From: Legionella sp.
GTDB taxonomy: Bacteria; Pseudomonadota; Gammaproteobacteria; Legionellales; Legionellaceae
DNA length: 64,000 nucleotides
Direction: 5' to 3'
NCBI GenBank assembly: GCA_031291095.1
Contig: JARLJR010000038.1
Location: forward strand, 22,134 to 86,133
The number at the start of each line of letters is the position of its first letter. Within the stretch, counting starts at the first letter, position 1. Made by a program: the position numbers and the translations under genes. The notes below the pieces were generated by a model. It was not told where the DNA came from. It saw only the letters and a list, made by a program, of their open reading frames with translations, and ran no database searches. Positions 52,954 to 62,811 of the stretch are shown in pieces.

Positions 52954-53103
52954 ATGAGCAAAAATACTCAACCACAAAGGAAAAAAAGCCAAGCTCATCA
53001 ATCTGACAGCACCAGAAAAGAAAAACAAAAAGCGCGTGAGAGGGAGCTAGATGAGACTTTGAAAGAAACTTTTCCTGCTAGTGATGCAACAGCTAAGTAT
53101 TAG
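52954..53103 (+). CDS. small conserved protein with ETFPASD motif
   Basis: This 49-residue, very charged protein ends LDETLKETFPASDATAKY. The ETFPASD motif recurs in small proteobacterial proteins of unknown function. A strong AAGGAGAT Shine-Dalgarno fixes the start at 52954, 17 bases after the preceding stop, so it is probably co-transcribed with the membrane protein. Confidence 0.7.
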   Translation: MSKNTQPQRKKSQAHQSDSTRKEKQKARERELDETLKETFPASDATAKY

Positions 53104-53118
53104 GATATAACGATACTT

Positions 53119-53184
53119 CACTCCCATTAAGTTAAGACGTCATCCTGAACGTATGAGGGATGACGTCTTAACTTAATGGGAGTG
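53119..53184. terminator. 27-bp-arm perfect palindrome, bidirectional terminator
   Basis: The left arm 53119-53145 (CACTCCCATTAAGTTAAGAC...) pairs with 53158-53184 without mismatch around a 12-base loop. The right arm includes the stop codon and last codons of the 5-oxoprolinase gene. The centre (GTCATCC...GGATGAC) resembles family B repeats. Confidence 0.75.
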
Positions 53185-56100
53185 CGCCCCATACCCGCCC
53201 CCACCAGGTGTTTCAATAATAAAAACATCTCCAGGAAGCATGTCCACTTGCGCGCATCCAGAAAGCGCCTCACGCCCGCCCTGCGCTCGTTGCACCCAAT
53301 TATGACCTACAGCACCCGCTAAACCTCCTTGCACGCCATAAGGTGCAACACGACGATGACTGGAAATAATATTTGCCGTCATCCCCTCTAAAAAACGAAT
53401 ACAGCGAATAATTCCGTCTCCACCATGATACCGTCCTTTACCACCGCTGCCTCGGCGGATAGCAAATTGCTCCAATAAAATGGGAAAACGCCATTCTAAA
53501 ACTTCAGGATCCGTTAAATAAGTATTGGTCATATGCGTATGCACCGCAGAAGCGCCATGAAAACCAGGCCCTGCGCCCGCGCCACCACAAATAGTTTCAT
53601 AATACTGGTAGTTGTTATTGCCAAAAGTAAAATTATTGCATGTACCTTGAGATGCTGCGACACCCCCTAAGGCCCCCAACAAAGTATCCACAATACATTG
53701 TGAGGTTTCCACATTCCCTGCCACTACAGCGGCCGGATAATCTGGATTTAAAAGACTATGTTCGGGGATGATAAGATCTATCGGCACAAAACAACCATTA
53801 TTTAAAGGAATATTTTCAGCGATCAAACAACGTAGCACATATAAAACAGCCGCCTTACATATCGCTCTTGGCGCATTAAAATTACCAGGATGCTGCGAAG
53901 AACTGCCACTGAAATCAATACACATTCGTTTTTTCTTTTTATTAATGCGAATGTCTACCTTAATTTGTGAGGCCTCATCCCAAGAGTAAGCAAAAGAGCC
54001 CTCATTTAAACGAGTTAATAAGTGTTCAACAGCCAAAGTTGCATTATCACGTACGTAATTCATGTAGGCATAAACCACATCTAACCCAAACTCACCCACT
54101 AAATCTCTTAAACCCTTTACTCCCCATGAGTTTGCCGCAATTTGTGCTTTAAGGTCTTCGATATTTTGTTGCGGGTTACGAGCAGGATAGTTCGTAGCCC
54201 CCAATAAATCCAAAGTTGCTTTTTCTAAAAAATAGCCTTGTTTCATAATTTTGAATTGATTAATTAATACGCCCTCCTCCTCAATGAGTTTACTTTCTGC
54301 AGGAATGGACCCTGGCGCAATTCCTCCAATATCAGCATGATGGGCACGCGATCCTACAAGAAAAAGTAACTTCTCTGTTTGCAAATCAAAAATGGGAGTA
54401 ATTACAGTAATATCCGGTAAATGAGTTCCTCCATGATAAGGATCATTGGAAATATAAACATCTCCAGGAGCCATTTTCCCTTTAGTACATTGAATCAGAG
54501 ACTTAATGCTTTCACTCATTGAACCTAAATGCACGGGAATATGAGGTGCATTAGCGACTAACTCTCCGTGTCCATCAAAAATTGCGCAAGAAAAATCAAG
54601 TCGCTCCTTGATGTTGACGGAACTGGCCGTATTTCTTAAAACCTCCCCCATTTGCTCAGCAATATTCATAAAACGATTGTTAAATACTTCCAACATGGCG
54701 GGATCGGCCTGGGTAGCCACTTGTTTCACCACCCTCTTTTTAGAACGCGTTATTAAAAGATTCTGCTGCGCAGTTACTTCAGCCTGCCAGCTCGGCTCAA
54801 TAATTGTGGTTGCATTATCTTCGGTAATAATTGCTGGACCTTGAATACGATCATGAGTAATTAGTTCCTTACGCTTATAGATAGGCGCTTGATAAAAGGC
54901 ATCATGAGTGAAGATTTGCACTGTTTCATGAGCTGATAATTGATGCGTTCTATCCTGTGTCGTGTAAGGTGAGGTATTTGTACTATTTTTATTTTTGACG
55001 TAGCACTCAATGGATAGAGTCTCGACAATCATTAATTTTTCTTCCGAGGCAAAACCAAACTTTTTAGAATGCTGCTCAATAAAATTTTGGCGCATCTGCT
55101 TAATGGGAGCAAAATCAATAACTAAGGTTGTATCAGCCCCCTGATAGCGTAAATGCACCTGACTTTTAGTCTTGATTTTTTTATCTTTGATTCCTTGAGA
55201 GTGCAATTCAGCATAAGCTTTTTTCTTAAGCGTTAGAACTAATGCGCGTAAAAAAGTGTGAATACCTCGCTGCAGTGGCTTGGCAACCGTTTGTTCATGC
55301 ATCACACTAATTTCTGCCAAACCCATACCATAGGCTGAGAGCACTCCAGCTAAAGGATGGATTAAAATTTTTTCCATCCCTAGAACATCGGCTACTAAGC
55401 AAGCATGTTGTCCTGCAGCACCACCAAAACAATTTAAAACATACTGGCGGACATCATAACCTCGCTGTATCGAAATCTTTTTAATGGCATTCGCCATATT
55501 TTCAACCGCTATCCTAAGATAACTTTCGGCAATTTGCTCTTCGCTCTGACGATTGCCTGTCGCCTGATTCATTGTGTTTGCTAAATAGTGAAATTGCTTT
55601 TTTACCGCCTGCACATCAATCTCTTGATTTGCAGCGGGCCCAAAAACTTTTGGAAAAAATTGCGGCTGTATTTTACCAAGCAGTACATTGCAATCAGTAA
55701 TCGTTAGTGGACCACCGCGACGATAGCAAGTAGGTCCAGGGTTTGCTCCGGCAGAATTAGGGCCAACCATCGCACGCTGCCCATCAAAGTTCAAAATGGA
55801 CCCACCTCCTGCGGCAATAGTATGAATCGCCATCATGGGGCTTCGTAAACGAATTCCCCCAAACTCACAACCATAGCTGCGCTCATATTCGTAGGCGAAA
55901 TGCGAAACATCCGTTGAAGTTCCGCCCATATCAAAACCAATAGCTTGGTTAAAACCCGCCATCTCGCTTGTCTTAACCATGCCAACGACACCACCTGCAG
56001 GGCCAGAAAAAAGACTGTCTTTTCCTTGGAATAGGTTCGCACTGACCAAACCGCCATTAGACTGCATTAAAAATAAAGGTATTTTACCTAATTGCTGTTG

Positions 56101-56775
56101 CAAATTCTGGGTATAACGTTGTACTACTGGAGAAAGATAAGCATCAACCACTGTTGTATCACCTCGGCCAACGAGTTTCATAACCGGAGCAACTTCGTGA
56201 CTGACTGAAATTTGTGTAAAACCAATTTTTCTCGCAATGGCTTTTAACTTTTTTTCATGCTGTGAATGATGATAAGCATGCATCAAAACAATGGCAATTG
56301 CTCGATATCCCTTTCCATAAGCCTTTTTCATTGCTATTTGAGCCGCCTGCTCATCAAGCGGTTGTAAAATAAGACCCTGAGCGTCAATACGCTCCTTGAT
56401 TTCAATTACTTCATCGTAAAGCAAAGACGGTAATTTAATGTCCAAGGCAAAGAGATCAGGACGGTTTTGATAACCAATGCGCAGGGCATCAGCAAAGCCT
56501 TTGGTTATTGCTAATGCTACAGGCTCTCCCCTGCGCTCCAGCAAAGCATTGGTTGCGACAGTGGTTCCCATTTTAATGAGGGCGATTTGTTGTTCTGGAA
56601 TGACCTTACAATGAAGTACATCACAAATTCCTTGAAACACTGCATCAGCATAGCGCTCCGGATTATCCGACAGTAATTTGTGGCTGAGAATTTGCCCCTG
56701 AGGGGTACGTGCAACAATATCCGTAAACGTCCCACCACGGTCAATCCAAAACTCCCATTGGGGTTGCTTGTTCAT
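53173..56775 (-). CDS. 5-oxoprolinase (HyuA/HyuB fusion)
   Basis: This 1200-residue enzyme has the fused hydantoinase A and B architecture of ATP-dependent 5-oxoprolinase, which opens 5-oxoproline to glutamate in the gamma-glutamyl cycle. The A half starts FWIDRGGTFTDIVAR and includes QSNGGLVSA, FSGPAGGVVGMV and GFDMGGTSTDVS, an actin-like nucleotide fold. The B half starts near residue 690 (FNNRFMNIAEQMGEVLRNTA) with VNIKERLDFSCAIFD, NDPYHGGTHLPD and SRAHHADIGG. Its length matches the full eukaryotic-type enzyme. The ATG at 56775 is preferred to a start eight codons upstream. The gene stands alone. Confidence 0.92.
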   Translation of the reverse strand: MNKQPQWEFWIDRGGTFTDIVARTPQGQILSHKLLSDNPERYADAVFQGICDVLHCKVIPEQQIALIKMGTTVATNALLERRGEPVALAITKGFADALRIGYQNRPDLFALDIKLPSLLYDEVIEIKERIDAQGLILQPLDEQAAQIAMKKAYGKGYRAIAIVLMHAYHHSQHEKKLKAIARKIGFTQISVSHEVAPVMKLVGRGDTTVVDAYLSPVVQRYTQNLQQQLGKIPLFLMQSNGGLVSANLFQGKDSLFSGPAGGVVGMVKTSEMAGFNQAIGFDMGGTSTDVSHFAYEYERSYGCEFGGIRLRSPMMAIHTIAAGGGSILNFDGQRAMVGPNSAGANPGPTCYRRGGPLTITDCNVLLGKIQPQFFPKVFGPAANQEIDVQAVKKQFHYLANTMNQATGNRQSEEQIAESYLRIAVENMANAIKKISIQRGYDVRQYVLNCFGGAAGQHACLVADVLGMEKILIHPLAGVLSAYGMGLAEISVMHEQTVAKPLQRGIHTFLRALVLTLKKKAYAELHSQGIKDKKIKTKSQVHLRYQGADTTLVIDFAPIKQMRQNFIEQHSKKFGFASEEKLMIVETLSIECYVKNKNSTNTSPYTTQDRTHQLSAHETVQIFTHDAFYQAPIYKRKELITHDRIQGPAIITEDNATTIIEPSWQAEVTAQQNLLITRSKKRVVKQVATQADPAMLEVFNNRFMNIAEQMGEVLRNTASSVNIKERLDFSCAIFDGHGELVANAPHIPVHLGSMSESIKSLIQCTKGKMAPGDVYISNDPYHGGTHLPDITVITPIFDLQTEKLLFLVGSRAHHADIGGIAPGSIPAESKLIEEEGVLINQFKIMKQGYFLEKATLDLLGATNYPARNPQQNIEDLKAQIAANSWGVKGLRDLVGEFGLDVVYAYMNYVRDNATLAVEHLLTRLNEGSFAYSWDEASQIKVDIRINKKKKRMCIDFSGSSSQHPGNFNAPRAICKAAVLYVLRCLIAENIPLNNGCFVPIDLIIPEHSLLNPDYPAAVVAGNVETSQCIVDTLLGALGGVAASQGTCNNFTFGNNNYQYYETICGGAGAGPGFHGASAVHTHMTNTYLTDPEVLEWRFPILLEQFAIRRGSGGKGRYHGGDGIIRCIRFLEGMTANIISSHRRVAPYGVQGGLAGAVGHNWVQRAQGGREALSGCAQVDMLPGDVFIIETPGGGGYGAHSH

Positions 56776-56938
56776 GAATATTCCGTTACATAGTCTCAAT
56801 TTTAATTATACTATATCTTTTTTAGCCAAGTAGTTATCGCCAAAAGGCTCACAATTAATCATTTATGTTATTTTTTAATTGCCCCGATCAAAATAAATGC
56901 TATATTTATGATATAACTAAGTCAGTTAAGTAGAAACT

Positions 56939-59900
56939 ATGACACCATTATTTCCAGAAAAAGGCCAGCTAATCCTTATTAAACAAAAAAAAGCAGGTGA
57001 CTGTTATCTTTTATGTTCATTAGATTGCGTTCTTAATGGAGGAACAGAAAACCGAGACATTGTCGAGTCAAGGTTCACTCAAACACCAGAAGGCGTGATT
57101 CTACGTATTAAGCGCACAGATCAAAGCAAAAATTTAAACCCAGAAAAAATGAACGGAAAATATAGCTACTCCTACGATGCGCAAACAGATGAAGATGTTA
57201 TTTTTATCGATAATAAAAAACTCGAGGCAATAGATAACGATCCTAATGGTGTAGAATCAAACGCTCTTGCAGTAAAAATTTTAGAGCACATTAGCTCCTA
57301 TTTTTATGTAGGATACTGGGACAACGACGCTCCCTCCGCCAGCCTCGATGCCCATAGCATACCCCAACGATATAAAGAATCATCCACTGTATTTGTCGGT
57401 AAGCTTTTAGGGCTTGAAGCAGTTGATACTCAAGATATTAACGCGATTATTAAATTAAAAGCGATGAATCCACATGAACCTATTTATATTAGTATGGATT
57501 ATGGGAATAAAGATGCTTCTGGTGTCATTCATGGGCGACATGCATTAAGAATAGAACAAATTACGCCCATGCAAAATGGCGATTACCAAGTAGTATTAGT
57601 TAATCCATGGGACAATACAAAACAAGAAATCTTCACACTTTCTGAAATTAAGACCAGACACTCTCGCTTTTCTATTTTTGATACAGGCCTCCGTATAAAG
57701 AATTTAATAAATCAAGGACCAGCTCTAGAGCAACTTCCAGAGCCCAATATGGCTAAAGCCCTGCTTTTTTTAAGAAAAACACCTAGCGGAGTTGAATATT
57801 ATGAAATATCTTGCTCTGACTACGCAGAAGCACAAGCCATTCAACGGCAATTAAAAGCACTAGATGTTTTTAATTCCTCTCAACTCCTTCAAATAAAAGG
57901 CTTTTGGAGGATAGATTGTTCTAAATCAACCATGGAAAGAGATTCCCACAACTACATACTAGAAGCCATTGAAATTTATAAAAGGATGCCCCAAAACCAG
58001 TTAATACAAATACATGGAATGGAACCAAAACTCTTTATACGAAAACACCCCGACCACATCTTTTACGAAGTATCTTGCTCTAGTCATGCAGAAGCAAAAG
58101 CAATTCAGCAGCAATTAAAAACACTAAGTGTTCACTCCTCTGAGATAATTGAAGTAAACGGTTTTTGGAGAATAAATTGTGATGCAAAGACCGTAATAAA
58201 GGACGCGAAAGAAACCATAGAAAGAGTACTTCAACAGTATGAAGCGCCTCCACCAGTTCAAGGTCTGGGCCCGCGGACTCCACAAGCCCCACTGCAACAA
58301 GAAATTGGTACATACCCCCTACCCCAGGCATACCAACCTATAACGCCCATAGCCGACCCACAGCAGGCAGCTCAATTTAATCCGGGCTCCCAGGTATTAA
58401 TAACCCCACCAACCTCACCAATCTCCTTCAAAAGCTGGATTGTAGGACTTGATGACCGAAAAGCCGTGATTCTTTCGGATAGTTTACACAGCCTTGGAAA
58501 ACAATTTAATTTGAATCTAATGCTGCAAGAGATGAAACCCCTTTCTCCCTTAGAAGAAAGCCAATTATTATTTATATTAAGCAATTATAAAGTAGAGTAT
58601 CGTGGTGGAACAAACTCGAAAAACTTATTAGTCATTAACGCACTAACTGGTGAAAAAGAAATTTTAAAACTTGAACATCGAATGGGAAATCCCAATACGC
58701 ATGTTCAATCATTACAAAGTATTCCTGACTTACAAGAATATTTTGTTCCAGTTCACTTCAGTAAAACCGTCGTCATTACGAAAGGCAATACTGGTCAGAA
58801 TAAACGATGCTTGCAAATAACTGATTTTTGCCCTGGCAATGATCTCAGCACTAAAGCAAATATGAGACTTTCAGACGCAGAACGACTCGCCGCTGCGGGT
58901 AATATCTATTCACAAATGGCAAATGCTTTAGTTCGCATGGAACAAAATGCAACATTTTATATGGATATGAAAAACTCCAATTGGTTACTGGATGAAAATG
59001 GCATGTTAAAAATAGCCGACACAAAATCCTTATGTCCTGCACAGCTCCCCTTCCCTACATATGGCCTCTTACTTAACCTGAGCATGTTATCAAGCAACGG
59101 ATATAAATGGCTTAAGACTAATTATATAAGCCCTCCAGAGGTTTCCAACTGGAACACCAATCCCGATGAGTATATTTCCGTCGGCCATGCTGAAGCATTT
59201 ATGTTTGGAAAAAATCTCTATGAGTTTTTAGCAGCGACCCCTCCCTCACGTTCAACCAATGAAATTCAATTGTTTATGGAACAGCATACACATGCGAATG
59301 CCTACGATTTTAGCGCGCCGGTTTTTCAAACCCCCGTGGGAAAAAGATATGTGTCATTGATTCAACTATGTATTAGAGAAAATCCTGCTGAACGATTCAA
59401 TATATTTCAAGTTCAACAAGCAATACACGCAATACGAAGCTTAGAACAAAATCCTCAAGTTTTAACCACATATCAGGAAAATTATAATAACTTGTATCAA
59501 ATGCAAAATAAGTATCCGAGTATAGCCATAGAAATAGCGAATCAAATGACTACCTGGGAAAACAAAATGCATAGTCCCTTATTAACTAATCATGACATAG
59601 CCTTCATTAATGAAGCAATGCAGACCTATGCCGTTATTATAGACACCATGCAACACCCTAGAGAACGCTATAAAAATGATAAGCAGGTACAGCAAGCATT
59701 AGACCAAATTAGAGGCAGTCTTAATAAAGCTGATTTAAATCTAGGAGATTTAATAGCAACCAAGGTGAAACTTAATGAATTGATCCATAAAGCTGAGCAA
59801 GCTTTTATTCAACAACAACAACAGCAAACATTTGAAACGTTAACACACAAATTAAAAGAAAATTATGGACACTTGCCACAAATACGGGATAATTTAGCGC

Positions 59901-60175
59901 AAATCGAAAATAAGGTCGGATTTTATGCTTTTATGCCGCTAGAAGACATTAATAATTTTCTTGGGGCAATGGTTAATGCGATGGAGCTTTCAAACGCAAA
60001 TGCGAATATGGCTACTAATCAGCAACAACCCTCCCAAGGTAAAAATACAGCCGCTGCAAATCCCTATTCCTTTCTAGCTGGCACACTAAGGATAAATAAA
60101 GAGCAAGAAAAAATAACGACAAATGCGAATGAGCCCCCTCCTGACATGGAGACACACGACAAATATCCCAAGTAA
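56939..60175 (+). CDS. candidate effector: calpain-like protease fused to a protein kinase
   Basis: This 1078-residue protein has two catalytic-looking modules. Residues 1-260 resemble a calpain-type papain-fold protease: Cys22 in AGDCYLLCSL, His201 in GRHALRIEQ and Asn222 in VNPWDN, in the proper order. Two repeats of about 70 residues follow (about 275-345 and 360-425; YYEISCSDYAEAQAIQRQLK and FYEVSCSSHAEAKAIQQQLK). Residues about 540-860 form a Ser/Thr kinase-like domain: Lys577 (EILKLEH), Asp676 in MDMKNSNWLL, Asp694 in IADTKS (DFG position), ISPPEV and ENPAERF. A Gln-rich coiled coil and a polar tail end it. No signal peptide. An ankyrin gene starts 10 bases later. Confidence 0.78.
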   Translation: MTPLFPEKGQLILIKQKKAGDCYLLCSLDCVLNGGTENRDIVESRFTQTPEGVILRIKRTDQSKNLNPEKMNGKYSYSYDAQTDEDVIFIDNKKLEAIDNDPNGVESNALAVKILEHISSYFYVGYWDNDAPSASLDAHSIPQRYKESSTVFVGKLLGLEAVDTQDINAIIKLKAMNPHEPIYISMDYGNKDASGVIHGRHALRIEQITPMQNGDYQVVLVNPWDNTKQEIFTLSEIKTRHSRFSIFDTGLRIKNLINQGPALEQLPEPNMAKALLFLRKTPSGVEYYEISCSDYAEAQAIQRQLKALDVFNSSQLLQIKGFWRIDCSKSTMERDSHNYILEAIEIYKRMPQNQLIQIHGMEPKLFIRKHPDHIFYEVSCSSHAEAKAIQQQLKTLSVHSSEIIEVNGFWRINCDAKTVIKDAKETIERVLQQYEAPPPVQGLGPRTPQAPLQQEIGTYPLPQAYQPITPIADPQQAAQFNPGSQVLITPPTSPISFKSWIVGLDDRKAVILSDSLHSLGKQFNLNLMLQEMKPLSPLEESQLLFILSNYKVEYRGGTNSKNLLVINALTGEKEILKLEHRMGNPNTHVQSLQSIPDLQEYFVPVHFSKTVVITKGNTGQNKRCLQITDFCPGNDLSTKANMRLSDAERLAAAGNIYSQMANALVRMEQNATFYMDMKNSNWLLDENGMLKIADTKSLCPAQLPFPTYGLLLNLSMLSSNGYKWLKTNYISPPEVSNWNTNPDEYISVGHAEAFMFGKNLYEFLAATPPSRSTNEIQLFMEQHTHANAYDFSAPVFQTPVGKRYVSLIQLCIRENPAERFNIFQVQQAIHAIRSLEQNPQVLTTYQENYNNLYQMQNKYPSIAIEIANQMTTWENKMHSPLLTNHDIAFINEAMQTYAVIIDTMQHPRERYKNDKQVQQALDQIRGSLNKADLNLGDLIATKVKLNELIHKAEQAFIQQQQQQTFETLTHKLKENYGHLPQIRDNLAQIENKVGFYAFMPLEDINNFLGAMVNAMELSNANANMATNQQQPSQGKNTAAANPYSFLAGTLRINKEQEKITTNANEPPPDMETHDKYPK

Positions 60176-60185
60176 GGAGTATAAG

Positions 60186-61310
60186 ATGCCTAAAAGTTAT
60201 TCTCAGTTAGCTAAAGAATTAAATCTAACACCAATCTATGAAAATGAAGCACAGCTTGTTGCTCTTAGAAACTGGTGTGCCGATCATTTCTTTGAGGATT
60301 CAAACAATCTAAAAACATCATGGCCAAAAGATGAATATCAAGTACTACAAAAACAAGCGGAAGAATACTTAGATTTGTTTCCTCTACATAATAGCGACTT
60401 GAATACCCCAAATAGTGATCTCGCAGGCTATACCCCCATACAATGGGCTGCACTTAAAGGATATAAAGAATTTTTAAAACAGCACATAAACAATGTAGAT
60501 CCAGTTAATGAAAGAACACCGTTACACCTGGCCGCAAGTTATGGGAAATTATCTGTTGTACACTTTTTATTAAAGCATGGCGCAAAAAATACGGCTGACC
60601 GCGGAGGCGAATATCCTATTCATTTGGCTTTAGCTTTAAATATCATAGAGCAAACCCCCTCTTTAAAAGAAAAAAGCATACAAACCAGGACAGCCATTTA
60701 CCGGTTATTAAAAGCAGCCAAGCCCGAATCCTTGCAAAAAACAGATGCAGAGGGAAGAAATATTGCTCATCACATGGTAGTGTACGGATTTAACAAACTA
60801 TTGAACGAATTGATTACAGCAAAAAGTAAACTGCTTCTAGCCAGAGATTCGCTGGGGCTTACGCCTGCCCATTTAGCAATTCGTACTGGGCAAACCTCCA
60901 GCTTAACTCTATTACTCAAGGATGAACGAATTCAAAAGTTATCCGATGAAAAAGGAACCCTATTACATTACGCTGCGGACGCAGGTTCAAAAGATGACAT
61001 TATGGCCTGTTTAAAAGCAGGCATCGATGAGCATGGTCAGGATAATAACAAACGAACCCCTGCCATGCGCGCAGTTCTTATGGGTAACGATAAAGCACTT
61101 CCTGGTTTTAATATAGAAAGCCTATCTAAAGAACGATTTGGGGAAAACGAATTAACCCTGTTGCACCTCGCAACAAAAAATAATATAGGGGCATCCCAAA
61201 AATGGTTATCTGAGAATACGGAACTCCCCAGTGTACGAGATAAAAAAGGACTTCTTCCTGAGGATTATAACTCAGAACAGAACCTTCTCATTTCACGAAT
61301 GGCCCCCTAA
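60186..61310 (+). CDS. ankyrin-repeat candidate effector
   Basis: This 374-residue protein is built of about seven ankyrin repeats, including GYTPIQWAALKGYKEFL, RTPLHLAASYGKLSVVHFLL, LTPAHLAIRTGQTSSLTLLL, GTLLHYAADAGSKDDIMACL and LTLLHLATKNN. Ankyrin proteins of Legionella are often Dot/Icm substrates that bind host partners. The N-terminal 75 residues lack repeats. A Shine-Dalgarno AAGGAG precedes the ATG, and the start lies 10 bases after the protease-kinase gene, so the two are co-transcribed and may act in one pathway. No catalytic domain is visible. Confidence 0.85.
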   Translation: MPKSYSQLAKELNLTPIYENEAQLVALRNWCADHFFEDSNNLKTSWPKDEYQVLQKQAEEYLDLFPLHNSDLNTPNSDLAGYTPIQWAALKGYKEFLKQHINNVDPVNERTPLHLAASYGKLSVVHFLLKHGAKNTADRGGEYPIHLALALNIIEQTPSLKEKSIQTRTAIYRLLKAAKPESLQKTDAEGRNIAHHMVVYGFNKLLNELITAKSKLLLARDSLGLTPAHLAIRTGQTSSLTLLLKDERIQKLSDEKGTLLHYAADAGSKDDIMACLKAGIDEHGQDNNKRTPAMRAVLMGNDKALPGFNIESLSKERFGENELTLLHLATKNNIGASQKWLSENTELPSVRDKKGLLPEDYNSEQNLLISRMAP

Positions 61311-61328
61311 ATATTTGTGAGACACGAC

Positions 61329-61356
61329 CCCGTATTACGACTTCATCTAATACGGG
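61329..61356. terminator. palindromic terminator, family shared with 45261
   Basis: CCCGTATTA and TAATACGGG enclose CGACTTCATC, 18 bases after the ankyrin stop. It is the inverse of the element at 45261 with one difference. Confidence 0.6.
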
Positions 61357-61436
61357 TAACCGACTCCTATCAAGCCATTAACAAACTCAATAAAACACAG
61401 TATGATGCAGCCCTAAATTAAAATAGAGGTGCTGCA

Positions 61437-61970
61437 ATGAATTCCATCAGAAAAATCATGAGTCGTTTTATATTTATGGGCAGATGGATTCAATTACCCT
61501 TATATTTAGGGCTTCTTTGCATTCTGGCCGCTTATGTTTATCGTTTTTTATGCGAGCTGGCCGAACTTATTATTCACATCAATAAAGCCGATGATACCCT
61601 TATTATGCTGGGCGTATTAGACTTAATTGACGTTGTGATGATTGCCAATCTGCTCATTATGGTTATCTTAGGTGGTTATGAAACATTCATTTCTCCCTTA
61701 CGCCTAGACTCACACCCAGACCAACCTGAGTGGTTAGGGCATTTAGATGCCGGAGGGATGAAAGTTAAATTGGCTCTTGCATTAATAGGGATTTCCTCCA
61801 TACATCTATTACGAACTTTTATTGATCCAACCAAATTAGATAATTATGGCATTATGTGGCAGGTAGTAATTCATTTAACACTTATTGTTTCCGCACTTGC
61901 AATTGCATTTACGAACAAAATACTCAGTCAAACTGCTGTGTCCCATGTGATTAACGAAGAAGCCCATTAA
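61437..61970 (+). CDS. YqhA-family (UPF0114) membrane protein
   Basis: This 177-residue inner-membrane protein has four helices. Family blocks include WIQLPLYLGLL, LGVLDLIDVVMIANLLIMVILGGYETF and KVKLALALIGISSIHLLRTF. The function of the family is unsettled. A GAGGTG Shine-Dalgarno precedes the ATG. It appears monocistronic. Confidence 0.9.
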   Translation: MNSIRKIMSRFIFMGRWIQLPLYLGLLCILAAYVYRFLCELAELIIHINKADDTLIMLGVLDLIDVVMIANLLIMVILGGYETFISPLRLDSHPDQPEWLGHLDAGGMKVKLALALIGISSIHLLRTFIDPTKLDNYGIMWQVVIHLTLIVSALAIAFTNKILSQTAVSHVINEEAH

Positions 61971-62048
61971 AACGTTGAATTAAAAAAAGTTTGTTGACTA
62001 TAAATACAGTTACTGTACATTTAACACTAGCAATTTAATGGCGAAACA

Positions 62049-62104
62049 TAGAGTATGTTAACTCCTCCACAGCCTATATCTCGGCAGTAAATTAACATAC
62101 TCTA
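62049..62104. promoter_or_regulatory. 13-bp inverted repeat upstream of a secreted-protein gene
   Basis: TAGAGTATGTTAA (62049-62061) and TTAACATACTCTA (62092-62104) are perfectly complementary, 30 bases apart. They lie 58 bases before the next start codon and could form a leader hairpin, a regulator site or a terminator for the upstream gene. Confidence 0.45.
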
Positions 62105-62161
62105 ACCACGATCTTGCTTTATCCAGAAAATGATTTTTTTAACAATACAGGAGTAATATAT

Positions 62162-62551
62162 ATGTTTAAAGCAAAATTAGCTGCCTTTACCAGTGCCTTA
62201 ATTCTTGCTGGAACTACTTTTGCTGGTTCAGAAGTATGTCCTGATCTAAGTGCGATTCAAGCCGAAGGTTTTTCAATGTCAATGCAAGTTTATGGTGTTT
62301 ATGCTGCTTATCAAATCAGCGATTTTGGCACCGATGAAAACTGGGGTTTTGTAATGGCGCCTGTTGAGGCTGATTCTGAAGAAGAAGCAGTAGAAAATGC
62401 AAACGACATCTTAAACAGTATGATGGCCCCTGGCGTGCTTGTCGATACTGGTGTTTGTAACTACGACACGGGTGTACCCGATGTTTATGCTGTAGCAATT
62501 CAAGATGAATTCCCAACGCCATTAAAATTAAGACAGCATATTCCTCACTAA
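62162..62551 (+). CDS. small secreted protein of unknown function
   Basis: This 129-residue protein has a signal peptide (KAKLAAFTSALILAGTTFAG). The mature part is acidic with two cysteines (SEVCPDL and GVCNYD), suggesting one disulfide, and a motif DENWGFVMAPVEADSEEEA. An AGGAG Shine-Dalgarno precedes ATG 62162, and the longer frame from 62114 is rejected. No family is recognised. An inverted repeat lies upstream and a long hairpin follows. Confidence 0.75.
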   Translation: MFKAKLAAFTSALILAGTTFAGSEVCPDLSAIQAEGFSMSMQVYGVYAAYQISDFGTDENWGFVMAPVEADSEEEAVENANDILNSMMAPGVLVDTGVCNYDTGVPDVYAVAIQDEFPTPLKLRQHIPH

Positions 62552-62628
62552 TCTAGTCTTATGTACGCGTTCGCTTAATGGCGTCAATCTAAGACACCGC
62601 GAACAAGCGATATTCTCTTAGAGAAGAT

Positions 62629-62670
62629 TGTAGCAACTGCCTTGAAATAAAATTCAAGGCAGTTGCTACA
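62629..62670 (+). terminator. 18-bp-arm perfect hairpin
   Basis: TGTAGCAACTGCCTTGAA pairs perfectly with TTCAAGGCAGTTGCTACA around ATAAAA. No T-run follows. It could terminate the secreted-protein gene or be another palindromic repeat. Confidence 0.55.
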
Positions 62671-62811
62671 TTGAACTGTATACGATTATCACGTCCTCAC
62701 CTGCCAATAAAAGTTAAACCCAACAAATAATCCAGGATGATCTATAATTGATCTATTCCGGATGCTTTTGTTGCGCATTTTAATGTTAACTTTAACTGCG
62801 AGGTGTGAAAA

